A DNA stretch of 64,000 nucleotides from a virus, in IMG/VR virus record IMGVR_UViG_3300044695_005756, positions 1 to 64,000 of that record. One strand, given 5' to 3'. Of this stretch, positions 25,701 to 32,700 are shown piece by piece. Each line of letters begins with the position of its first letter. Within the stretch, counting starts at the first letter, position 1. Position numbers and translations under genes: made by a program. The notes under the pieces are model-generated. The model was not told the DNA's origin and ran no database searches. It worked only from the letters and a program-made list of their open reading frames with translations.

Positions 25701-26986
25701 CCAGTTGCATTTTGTGAGATATAAGATGCGTTTGCGTGATCAAAAGATGCATTTGCTTTAATGAATGCCGAGTTGGCGTAAGAAGATGCGGAAGAACCAC
25801 CTAAATCGTCATAACCTACACCATCGTTTGTAAACTGCCATTTCTCTAGAGTTTCATTCCACAACAAGTAGACGTTAGACAAAGCGCCGCGATCAACTTC
25901 AATTCCTGCATCGGCAACTGGAATTGATGACTGATTGATTGCAGCATTTAATGTAATGATATTATCAGCAATTAATACAGTTGAAGTATTAACATATGTT
26001 GTATTACCTGTGACAGTAAGATTACCTGTAATACGAACATCACCTGTAACTGTACCGCCAACATTCGCACTCAGAGAATTGTTTGCTCTTAAAAATGCTG
26101 CATTGGCATATTCACCTGTTGCATTTTGACTTTGATATGCGGCATTTGCATGTACGAAAGCCGAGTTCGCGTATTGTCCAGTGGCATTTTGAGAAATGTA
26201 ACTAGAGTTGGCATGATTAAACGCGGCATTTGTTTTTATAAACGAACTATTTGCGTGAATAAAAGCAGCATTAGCGTCATGATACGCAGAGTTGGCTTGG
26301 TTAAATGCTGCATTAGCATATTGACCAGTTGCATTCTGTGATTGGTAAGCGGAGTTCGCATGTAAGAATGCAGCGTTTGTTTTAATAAATGCTGAGTTGG
26401 CATGAATAAAGCCAGCGTTAGCGTGAATGAATGCCGCGTTAGCTTGAGTGAATGCTGAGTTTGTATATTCACCAGTTGCATTTTGACTTAAAAATGCAGC
26501 GTTTGCTCTATCGAATGCAAGATTTACTTGTGCAAAACTAGAGTTTGCATGAATGAATGCAGCGTTAGCATATTGACCAGTCGCATTTTGTGAGATGTAA
26601 GATGCGTTCGCATGGTCAAATGCGGAATTAGTTTTAATGAACGCGGAGTTGGCATGTAAAAATGCGGCGTTCTGTGAAATGTAAGATGCGTTTGCATGAT
26701 CGAATGATGCGTTTGCTTTAATGAAAGCACCGTTTGCTTGTGCATATGCGGCTGTGACATTAGTGAGTGTGCTATTTGCCGCTTCAAACGCGCCATTCGA
26801 ACGATCAAATGCGTAGATTGAACGTAGATACGATTCATATCCACCAATAGGTACTGCTCCTGTTCCAGCTGGAGTTCCTATGTATAACGTATTACTGCTG
26901 TATGAATAACCTGGTTCACCAACATTTAGTGAAGATGGCGCGTTTGTTACTAATGATCTTTTTATTTGAATAGGTGTATTTGCCAT
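19748..26986 (-). CDS. Giant heptad-repeat tail fibre (2412 residues)
   Basis: The N-terminal about 55 residues form a phage fibre attachment-type domain (QIKRSLVTNAPSSLNVGEPGYSYSSNTLYIG). Most of the rest is a 7-residue repeat, [A/T/Q]-N-x-x-[F/Y]-x-x, as in ANSGFIQ and ANAAFIH. Ala and Phe/Tyr alternate 3 and 4 apart, a coiled-coil spacing, so I infer a very long trimeric shaft. Beta modules interrupt it: three copies with VTGDVRITGNLTVTG (about 25770-26080, 24560-24880, 21430-21735), two with GSLTVTNNLFVGN (22855-23270, 20320-20735) and one different (23520-23740). The C-terminal about 85 residues form a domain shared with two other fibres and with a free-standing 88-residue protein. The DNA repeats in 21-bp units. 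Probably the host-binding or long side fibre. Confidence 0.85.
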   Translation of the reverse strand: MANTPIQIKRSLVTNAPSSLNVGEPGYSYSSNTLYIGTPAGTGAVPIGGYESYLRSIYAFDRSNGAFEAANSTLTNVTAAYAQANGAFIKANASFDHANASYISQNAAFLHANSAFIKTNSAFDHANASYISQNATGQYANAAFIHANSSFAQVNLAFDRANAAFLSQNATGEYTNSAFTQANAAFIHANAGFIHANSAFIKTNAAFLHANSAYQSQNATGQYANAAFNQANSAYHDANAAFIHANSSFIKTNAAFNHANSSYISQNATGQYANSAFVHANAAYQSQNATGEYANAAFLRANNSLSANVGGTVTGDVRITGNLTVTGNTTYVNTSTVLIADNIITLNAAINQSSIPVADAGIEVDRGALSNVYLLWNETLEKWQFTNDGVGYDDLGGSSASSYANSAFIKANASFDHANASYISQNATGQYANAAFIHANSGFIQANAGITHAQSAFIHANSAYQSQNATGNYANAAFTVANGAFIHANSGFHHANAAFANANGAYAAANAAYIQANSAFIQTNAAFDLANAAYLSQNATGQYANAAFTVANGAFIHANSSFIQTNAAFDLANAAYLSQNATGQYANAAFIHANSSYDHANAAFANANGAFAKSNAAYIHANSGFIHANSAYIQANATFANANGAFIAANSAGVYANGAFRQANSAFANANGAFAKSNAAYIQANSAFIKTNSAFLHANYAYIRANNALDANVGGTVTGDVRITGNLTVTGQTTYVNTSTVLIADNIITLNAAVNQSQTPISDAGVEVDRGALANVYLLWNETLDKWQFTNDGIGYDDLGATSASSYANSAFIKANASFDHANSGFIQANSAYHDANAAFIHANSAFIKTNSAFLHANYSFNHANSGFIQANSAYHDANAAFHHANSGFIQANSAYHDANAAFANANGAFAKANAAFANANGAFAAANAAYIHANSGFIQANSAYHDANAAFANANGAFAKANAAFANANGAFAAANAAYIHANSGFIQANSAYHDTNAAFLHANASFLHANSAFIKTNSSYDHANAAYISQNATGQYANAAFIHANSAFIKTNSAFLHTNYAFNHANSAFIKTNSAFDTANAAFIRANNSLDANVGGNVSASINVAGEFSVTGNITTESVTTVGGNGSITGANAIFSNYFFGSNGTVDLYVYTSYAFANANAAYAKANDGYHHANSAFIQANSAYHDANAAFIKTNSAFDHANSGFIQANSAYDHTNAAYISQNATGQYANAAFLRANNSIDANNGGTITGSLTVTNNLFVGNIFVTGQTFSINAGTLVSNDTVIVLGEGNYFADTRDLGFAGHYNDGTNAHSGLIRDATTKEWHLFKGYTPEIGENNNVDLNDPSFEIDTLHANLRSTFVTIKGIDLLPRTNIIFDLTNAAFIHANSGFIQTNSAFHHANYAFANANAAYAKANDAYHHANSGFIQANSAYHDTNAAFIHANSGFIKTNSAYDHANAAYLSQNATGHYANSAFYHANSGFIQANSAYHDANAAFANANGAFAKANAAFANANGAFAKSNAAYDHANSGFIQANASFDHANSGFIQANSAYHDTNAAFIHANSGFIKTNSSFDHANSGFIQANSSYDHANAAFANANGAFAAANAAFANANGAFAAANAAYIHANSGFIQANASFDHANSGFIQANSSFLHANYAFNHANSAYQSQNATGQYANAAFIHANSGFDHANAAYISQNATGQYANAAFTLANGAFIHANSGFIQTNASFDHANSAYQSQNATGQYANAAFIRANNALDANNGGTVTGDVRITGNLTVTGQTTYVNTSTILIADNIITLNAAIDQSSAPTVDAGIEVDRGSSANVYLLWNETLDRWQFTNDGTNYDDLGGSAASSYANSAFIKANASFDHANAAYQSQNATGQYANSAFVHANSAYQSQNSTGEYANAAFIHANSGFIKTNSAYDHANAAFIWANTLSAGSVDQYSRDHANSGFIQANAAFIHVNSGFIQANASFDHANAAFVFANTIAAGSIDQYARNQSNSGFIQANSAYDHANAAFNSANNVAPQVQPAFNTANAAFIHANSGFIQSNSAYDHANAAFNSANNVAPQVQPAFNTANAAFIRANNSIDANNGGTITGSLTVTNNLFVGNLVVTGQTFSVNATTLVANDTVIVLGAGNYISDLKDLGFAGHYNDGTNAHSGLIRDSVTKEWYLFKGYTPEVGENNNIDITDPSFVIDTLNANLHSTYVLTKGIDLLVRTNTIFDSTNASFLHANAAFIRANNSLDANNGGTVTAKVTVSSTDGLVVENATTQDSITIKGRSGGTSSYSATIVPDTLTASRTITIPDQSFTMGFRNIPAVGQKTSQYTLEVTDVGEFVEIGTGGSIIIPNNVFAAGDAISIFNNTGASVTITCSITTAYIAGFNLDVSSVSLATRGVATILFVSPTVCVIMGSVS
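20740..26800 (-). repeat. 21-bp coding tandem repeats of the giant fibre shaft
   Basis: Degenerate direct repeats of 21 bases (7 codons) run through the shaft, interrupted by the beta modules. Longer near-identical duplications are seen, for example 20755-20842 against 20880-20965 (TGCTGGCTGAACTTGTGGTG and flanks) and 24020-24170 against 24185-24340. Because the period is a multiple of three, all reading frames stay open across long stretches. Confidence 0.85.
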
Positions 26987-26989
26987 TTT

Positions 26990-27214
26990 TTAAAATTGAC
27001 CTCCGTCAACTTTCTCAATAACAGCCGTGGCAATTTTAAATTCGTAACGATTATTTGCGGAATTAAAAGCTAAAAATTTTCCATCTTCAACGCCGGCGGT
27101 TGAGACATCATTTATTTCAGACAACGAAATATTTGGTTTTGGACGAAAATCGGAAGCAGAAATCGTTGTGCGATTTGGTTGACGAATTGTGACTGTACCA
27201 AGATTGAGTGACAT
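26990..27214 (-). CDS. Small fibre-associated structural protein
   Basis: 74 residues: LGTVTIRQPNRTTISASDF, then LSEINDVSTAGVEDGKFLAFNSANNRYEFKIA. The 'INDV...DGKFL.FNS..N.YEF' stretch is a common bridging motif of phage tail fibres, where a short beta unit leads into a shaft. No enzyme motif. Strong GAGGT ribosome site 5 bases before the ATG. It lies between the Ig-like protein and the giant fibre, 3 bases from the latter. Probably a virion component that connects or caps a fibre; function inferred from context only. Confidence 0.65.
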   Translation of the reverse strand: MSLNLGTVTIRQPNRTTISASDFRPKPNISLSEINDVSTAGVEDGKFLAFNSANNRYEFKIATAVIEKVDGGQF

Positions 27215-27217
27215 GAT

Positions 27218-27553
27218 TTACCTCGTTACAGAAGGCAATATGATTGCGGTTCCTTCAATCACTCTGGTTTTAGAATTATCTACAGTATTCGTAATTACCA
27301 GATCATAAACATATCTTCCAGGAGTTAATACTGCTGTATTAGCAGCAGTCATAGACAAAGTAATTTGTCCGTTGGCGTTTCCTGTTACGGTTGCCGTAAG
27401 AGTATTTGCTGATGAAGAATAATAAGATTTGCGAAGTTGAGAAGATGCAGTATAATTTGTTAGATTAACTGCATCTCCTTCTACGTCATTGACTGTGACG
27501 ATGGATGTTAAATTCGCACCCTGTTCAATAGTTAGTTCTAGATAAGCAGCCAA
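27218..27553 (-). CDS. Small beta-sandwich (BppU-like) structural protein
   Basis: 111 residues with an Ig-like strand pattern: LELTIEQGANLTSIVTVND, TNYTASSQLRKSYYSSSANTLTATVTG, GQITLSMTAANTAVLTPGRYVYDLVIT and KTRVIEGTAIILPSVTR. This resembles the N-terminal domain of phage baseplate upper proteins (BppU) and a conserved small cyanophage protein. The start is TTG at 27553-27551, supported by GAGGGG 8 bases upstream; no ATG is available nearby. A late-promoter-like ACTAAATA lies 25 bases upstream. Probably a fibre or baseplate adaptor. Confidence 0.7.
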   Translation of the reverse strand: MAAYLELTIEQGANLTSIVTVNDVEGDAVNLTNYTASSQLRKSYYSSSANTLTATVTGNANGQITLSMTAANTAVLTPGRYVYDLVITNTVDNSKTRVIEGTAIILPSVTR

Positions 27554-27577
27554 GATAATTTCCCCTCTTTGATGTAC

Positions 27578-27585
27578 TATTTAGT
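27578..27585 (-). promoter_or_regulatory. Possible late promoter variant ACTAAATA
   Basis: On the minus strand, about 25 bases upstream of the TTG start of the Ig-like gene, matching the spacing of the better late boxes. It lies in the longest gap of the region (27554-27617). Two mismatches to TATAAATA. Confidence 0.3.
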
Positions 27586-27617
27586 CAAAAGGGAAACTAA
27601 CCTGGCTACCTCATAAA

Positions 27618-27725
27618 CTATCCACCAATCGAAATGCTTGATGCTGGCTCACCTGATATAGAACCCTGTGCAGGAACTACTGTGACAACTGCACCAGAAA
27701 AAAACGTCATTATGATTCCGCTCAT
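27618..27725 (-). CDS. 35-residue small protein
   Basis: A short open frame, 35 residues, beginning MSGIIMTFFSGAVVTVVPAQ and ending with a Gly/Ser-rich GEPASSISIGG tail. The ATG directly follows the stop of the upstream gene (TAAATG) and has a strong GAGGT ribosome site 5 bases upstream, so it is very likely translated. The N-terminal half is hydrophobic and could be a short beta pair or membrane-associated. No function known; context suggests a tail-fibre accessory peptide. Confidence 0.55.
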   Translation of the reverse strand: MSGIIMTFFSGAVVTVVPAQGSISGEPASSISIGG

Positions 27726-27992
27726 TTAAATACCTCTTGCGAAAACTACAGTATCTTTATCAATAAAGACTGCATTGATTAAACCTCGTGGTGGAAACTC
27801 AATGAAGTTCATCTTTTTAGCAAATCCAGAACGATATGTGTTTGGAACATCACATTGAATTGTTCCAAACTTGTCGCTGTTATTAAAAAGAATAAGAACA
27901 TCACCTTCAGAAAACTCATTTTCTTCAACAAGAACCAAGTCTTGATCCACGATGTTTATCAATTTATTTACATGTTCTTTTTTCAAAATCAT
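27726..27992 (-). CDS. Free-standing version of the fibre C-terminal domain
   Basis: 88 residues that align by eye with the last about 80 residues of the three heptad-repeat fibres: INIVDQDLVLVEENEFSEGDVLILFNN against the fibre pattern 'GGSIIIPNNVF..GD.I.IFNN', then IQCDVPNTYRSGF, PPRGLINAVFIDKDTVVFARG against 'ITCSITTAYIAGF', 'TRGVATILFVSPTVCVIMG'. It is therefore a detached copy of that beta domain and could cap a fibre, compete for a shared partner, or form a separate small knob. The start overlaps the stop of the preceding gene (ATGA). Confidence 0.6.
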   Translation of the reverse strand: MILKKEHVNKLINIVDQDLVLVEENEFSEGDVLILFNNSDKFGTIQCDVPNTYRSGFAKKMNFIEFPPRGLINAVFIDKDTVVFARGI

Positions 27993-28426
27993 GATTTAGG
28001 ATACTTTTCTTTAATTGAACGAATTTTATTTGTCATGGCAGTCATATCATCACCACCTTTCCAAATCGCATCCAACTGTTCAGCTATTGGTGGATACTCA
28101 TTTTTTCGTTTTACATAATAATCAGGAATCTCAGGTCGAACAATTTCCGATTTACTTATGTCCGCAACGGTAACTTGCCGAGACATTGGATTAGTAATTT
28201 CTCTCGTCTTTGGAGACAAATTATTCCATTCAGTTTCTTTTCTATCTATCTCAGCACATATTGCAGCTTCTTTTGATTGTATGAAACTTGTCAAATCTGT
28301 ATCTAAATTTGATGGAATAAAAATAGCCCAATCATAGACTTCTCCGTTGTGTTCTACTGTAAGTTGTGCTAATAATCGATCATCGTTGGAACCAGCAGGT
28401 CCCAAGCCAGTTATCGCAACACTCAT
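27989..28426 (-). CDS. Virion-associated protein with YPPIAEQLDAIWKGG motif
   Basis: 145 residues. The N-terminal half is beta-rich (VAITGLGPAGSNDDRLLAQLTVEHNGEVYDWAIFIP). The C-terminal half has KRKNEYPPIAEQLDAIWKGG followed by MTNKIRSIKEKYPKS, a helix motif seen in many phage tail-fibre or fibre-assembly proteins (EYPxIxDQLDxLxxGG...I..VK.KYPK). Probably a fibre-associated structural protein or assembly factor. ATG with GAGGC upstream; coupled by ATGA overlaps to both neighbours. Confidence 0.65.
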   Translation of the reverse strand: MSVAITGLGPAGSNDDRLLAQLTVEHNGEVYDWAIFIPSNLDTDLTSFIQSKEAAICAEIDRKETEWNNLSPKTREITNPMSRQVTVADISKSEIVRPEIPDYYVKRKNEYPPIAEQLDAIWKGGDDMTAMTNKIRSIKEKYPKS

Positions 28427-29766
28427 TTAACTGCCTCCAGTCTAAAGTTTTTACCAGGATGTTTTCCTGTTTGTGGTAATATCTTAACGTCTTTAAATCC
28501 AACAGACTTACACAAGTCTGTAAGTGTTTTTGGTGTATATCCCCATAGATGTGGATACAATGCACCTCGTTCTTCTGTTTCAGCACTCTTCTCTTCGGCT
28601 GCTGCACCAAAGATACAAGTCAGAGTCATGATTCTATCTTCATCATCTTGTTGTAGAAAATCTTGACAGAGTTCCTCAATATGTGGAGTTTCAACTACTA
28701 ACTTGCCTTTAGGCTTGAGTGTTCTGTACCAATTAGAAATAATTTCTGGCGCACGATGTTGAGGCAAATGTTCAATCAAGTGACTAGCTAAAATCTCTTC
28801 AGTAACATTTTCAGGCAAGTCCATCTTCATTACATCAATAATAATATCGGCTTCTTTACTATTCTTATCAACATTTAGATAGCCTTCAAGCTTGTCGTTG
28901 CCTGAGCCCATGTTAAATCGAATAGGTTCTTTATTCTCAATCTTATGTGCAATGATAGACTTGTAAGCGGTACCATCAGGCAGTCGATTAACCCAACGCT
29001 GATCGATGAATTCTTTATCATCCATAGTCAAGCGTCTTGTTGGTTTAATATTTGTATAGTATTTTGTCAAGTCAACTGAAGGATGCGCTGTGTACATGCC
29101 ACTAGCTAAATCCATGTGCAGACATTGAACGTCAGTATTTACAAGAAGTTTTGTTCCTCTCTTGTGTAAACGATGTACAAAGAAGTTGTCTTCACCAATA
29201 AATGGAATTTCATCATTGATGTTGTTACCGATACAGCAGAATGGAAGTTCTGGATCTTCTTCTTTCATCTTTTTCAACAGATCAACTGGAATTAACATAG
29301 CATCCATACCTGTTTGCCATGCTTCAATGATTTGTCCAGGATCAACATTTGGAATTACAATCCAATCATTTTCTCTTGTCATAATCATTGCGTCGGAACA
29401 TTTAATATAGTAAACACCAGTAACGACAGCACCAGGATTCTCTTCAGCCGTTTTCATAAGTTTTTTAAATCCATCATAAGGAAGAACTGTATCTTCACCT
29501 ACAAACAAAAGATACTTTGCTCCACTTTCAAGTGTTTGTTCAATGAGATAATTTCTTGCAACATCAACTTTTTCTCCACCAATATTACAGTAGCCGTGTG
29601 AGAAACCCATCAAATCGATATGAAGTCCATCATAACCATCAAAATTTTGTGCCGCTTTTTCATTCAAATCTCTTCTTGGTTGTGCTATGACTACATAGGG
29701 CTTAATTGTTCTTGACTCACTATAAATTTCTTTCATTGTGTCAATAATTTTATCTCTGCTATACAT
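28423..29766 (-). CDS. Glycosyltransferase - SAM methyltransferase fusion
   Basis: 447 residues with two domains. Residues about 20-235 look like a GT-A glycosyltransferase: an IAQPRRD opening, FVGEDTVLPYDGF at 89-100 in the place of the nucleotide-sugar DxD, IGEDNFF at 190-196, and CLHMD at 215-219. Residues about 282-445 are a class I methyltransferase of the small-molecule/sugar type: FNMGSGNDKLEGYLNVDKN (glycine motif, Asp300), ASHLIEHLPQ at 327-336, LKPKGKLVVETP, and a LYPHLWGYTPKTLTDLCKSVGF ending. Such fusions build or cap glycans. It sits upstream of the small fibre genes and next to the propeller proteins, so I infer it modifies phage fibres or host surface sugar. Its stop overlaps the next ATG. 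Confidence 0.78.
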   Translation of the reverse strand: MYSRDKIIDTMKEIYSESRTIKPYVVIAQPRRDLNEKAAQNFDGYDGLHIDLMGFSHGYCNIGGEKVDVARNYLIEQTLESGAKYLLFVGEDTVLPYDGFKKLMKTAEENPGAVVTGVYYIKCSDAMIMTRENDWIVIPNVDPGQIIEAWQTGMDAMLIPVDLLKKMKEEDPELPFCCIGNNINDEIPFIGEDNFFVHRLHKRGTKLLVNTDVQCLHMDLASGMYTAHPSVDLTKYYTNIKPTRRLTMDDKEFIDQRWVNRLPDGTAYKSIIAHKIENKEPIRFNMGSGNDKLEGYLNVDKNSKEADIIIDVMKMDLPENVTEEILASHLIEHLPQHRAPEIISNWYRTLKPKGKLVVETPHIEELCQDFLQQDDEDRIMTLTCIFGAAAEEKSAETEERGALYPHLWGYTPKTLTDLCKSVGFKDVKILPQTGKHPGKNFRLEAVK

Positions 29767-29794
29767 AATTTCTCACTTTCAGTTTAAATAATTG

Positions 29795-32700
29795 TTAAAG
29801 ATTACCATTAAAATATGCTGCTGTAACAATTCCTAAAGGAACTTCCGCTCCTGTTGAAATTTTTTGTCCTACTTCTGCATTATACGGAACGAAATGAATT
29901 TCACCATTTGGCATAAGAACACCTCCTCCATGAGCTACAAATGAATTAGTATACACTAAAGAGTATGTAGACACAATACCTGAAGCGGATATTTTTTGAC
30001 CTACAATTGCGCTGCCTGGAACAAAGTGTACGTCACCATTTGGCGCAAGAACTGCACCTTCATAATTAAATTGATTACCGTATTTTACAGGCGTGGTATA
30101 TTGTTGATTTTTAACGATAAAGACTCTTCCTAAGCCATCCGAGTATTGAAATACTAAATGTCCATCCGCGTCTATTGTAGCATTTTTACCTTGAGGATTA
30201 AAAGTACCAAAAAAAGGACCTGTATTGTAATATTCAGTAAAAAATCCATTTGGAAACATTCTTGATGGAAGAGGAGCTAAATGAGGAATAAAATAAATTG
30301 ATCCATCAGGAAGTAAAACGCTTCCCCAATTCGTGCCTCCCGTGTAATTTGTGTTTATGAGTGAATATGTTGAAACTACACCTGTTCTTGATATTTTTTG
30401 TCCAACAAGGGCTTGAAATGCAGCAAAATGAATTTCGCCATTTGGAGCAAGAGTACCTCCAATATAAGCTGATGTAGTGGTATATGCTAATGCATACGTT
30501 GATACAACTCCGCTAGCGGATACTTTTTGCCCTCTTACAGCGTTATAAGGAACAAAATGAATGTCGCCGTTTGGTGCAAGAACACCACCAGAATAAAGAT
30601 TGGGATTCGCTGCTGATGTTGTGTAAACTAATGCATATGTCGATGCAACACCATCAGCAGATATTTTTTGTCCTCTGTTTGCATTATACGGAACAAAATG
30701 AAGTTCACCATTTTGTGAAAGAACTCCACCATAATATCCAAACGAAGTAGTATATGCCAATGCATACGTTGATATTATGCCATTCACGCCGTTATTATTA
30801 AACAATGAACCTCGATCAACATTTCTTTGCAGAGTTCTGTTTAAACTTATCTCAGCTTGCTCGGAAAGGTATTGTTCTATCGATGGATTAACAAGATCAG
30901 CATAATAAGTAGTCCCATTTGCAGCTGGATAAGATGCGGTAGTATCAGTAGAAACTAAAGTACCAGGTAAAGATTTTGGTAATATTGTAGCAGTTAAAGC
31001 TTTTTTCGCTTTTGTGAAAACTGTTTGTCGTGATATGAGTTCGTATTTTCCAATTCCTAACGAATAACCAACGGGAACAAGTGATTGAGGATAAATTGAA
31101 CTGGCATATGGAATAACATTTGAAGTGTCTGAAGAATCATGCGCTCGTCTTATAAGGACATTTGGTTTATTGACCAGCTTCATCCCATATCGCTGAGTAG
31201 TTTGTTGAATAAAATACACATCTCCAGATTCGGAAAGAACGCCTCCTTGATGAATACGCTGCAATATCGGATACGTTGATATTACACCAGCGGATGATAT
31301 TTTTTGACCGACTTGTGCGGAATCTGGAACAAAATGAACATCGCCTCGACTATCAAGAACACCACCACGGTATGCACCACTTCCAGAGGTAATTACTAAT
31401 GAATACGTCGATACTACACCAGCGGATGATAATTTTTGTCCTCTGTTGGCAAAATAAGGAACAAAATGAGTGTCACCATTTGGTGCAAGAACACCACCCC
31501 AATAAGACGCACCAGCGGTATACACTAATGAATATGTCGATGTAACACCATCAGCAGATATTTTTTGTCCAACTCTTGCACTATAAGGAACAAAGTGTAC
31601 GTCACCGTTTGGCGCAAGAACACCACCTTGATAAGCAGTAGCAGTTGTGTATACCAACGAATATGTTGAAACATAAATGGGCACACTTTCGTTAGTTAAT
31701 AATTTCTGGCCTCTATTTGCATTGAAAGGCACAAACTGAACATCTCCACTAACATCAAGAACACCACCAGCATATGCAGCGGCTGTTGTGTACGCTAATG
31801 AATATGTTTGTACGATTCCATCGGAAAATATTTTTTGTCCTACTCTTGCAGAATCTGGAACAAAATGAATACTGCCATTACCGTCAAGAACACCGCCATC
31901 ATATGCAGCGGTTGTTGTGTACGCTAATGAATATGTTGTAGGATATTGAGATAAAAATTTATTGAACTCTATAACTTGTCCAACTTCTGCTTCATATGGA
32001 GCAAGATAAAAGGTGTTGCCTGTACTATCCATGGCACCACCAAGGTATGGCTGATTGGAAGCTGTGTATGCTAATGCGTATGTTGATACAACACCATCAG
32101 AAGAAACTTTTTGTCCTACTTTTGCATTATAAGGTGCAAAATGTATATCTCCATTATATGCTTTTCCGCCATAAGCATATGCACTAGAAGTTGTGTATAC
32201 TAATGAATATGTAGACACGACACCAGCAGAAGAAACTTTTTGCCCTCTGTTTGCAAGGAGTGGCACAAAATGTATATCTCCGTTGTTATCAAGAACACCA
32301 CCCGAATATGCAGCAGTAGTAGTATACACCAATGAATATGTTGATACAACACCAGCAGAAGAAACTTTTTGCCCTCTGATCGCACTATAAGGAACAAAAT
32401 GAACATCGCCGTTACTATCAAGAACACCACCTCGATAAGCACCAGAAATCGTATATACCAACGAATATGTTGATATGATACCAGCGGATGATATTTTTTG
32501 TCCTCTTGTGGCAGAAAAAGGCACGAAATGAATGTCGCCATTGTTATCAAGAACACCACCATTGTATGCGGAACCAGCGGTTAATACTAATGAGTATGTC
32601 GATACGACACCAGCAGAAGAAACTTTTTGTCCAACTCTTGCACTAAAATTTACAAAATGAATATCACCATTGTTATCTAAAACGCCACCTTCATACGCAT

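Noticed and set aside
20740-26800. Regular short repeats that might suggest a CRISPR array
   Set aside because: The repeats are contiguous, degenerate and coding with a 21-base period; there are no unique spacers and no cas genes.
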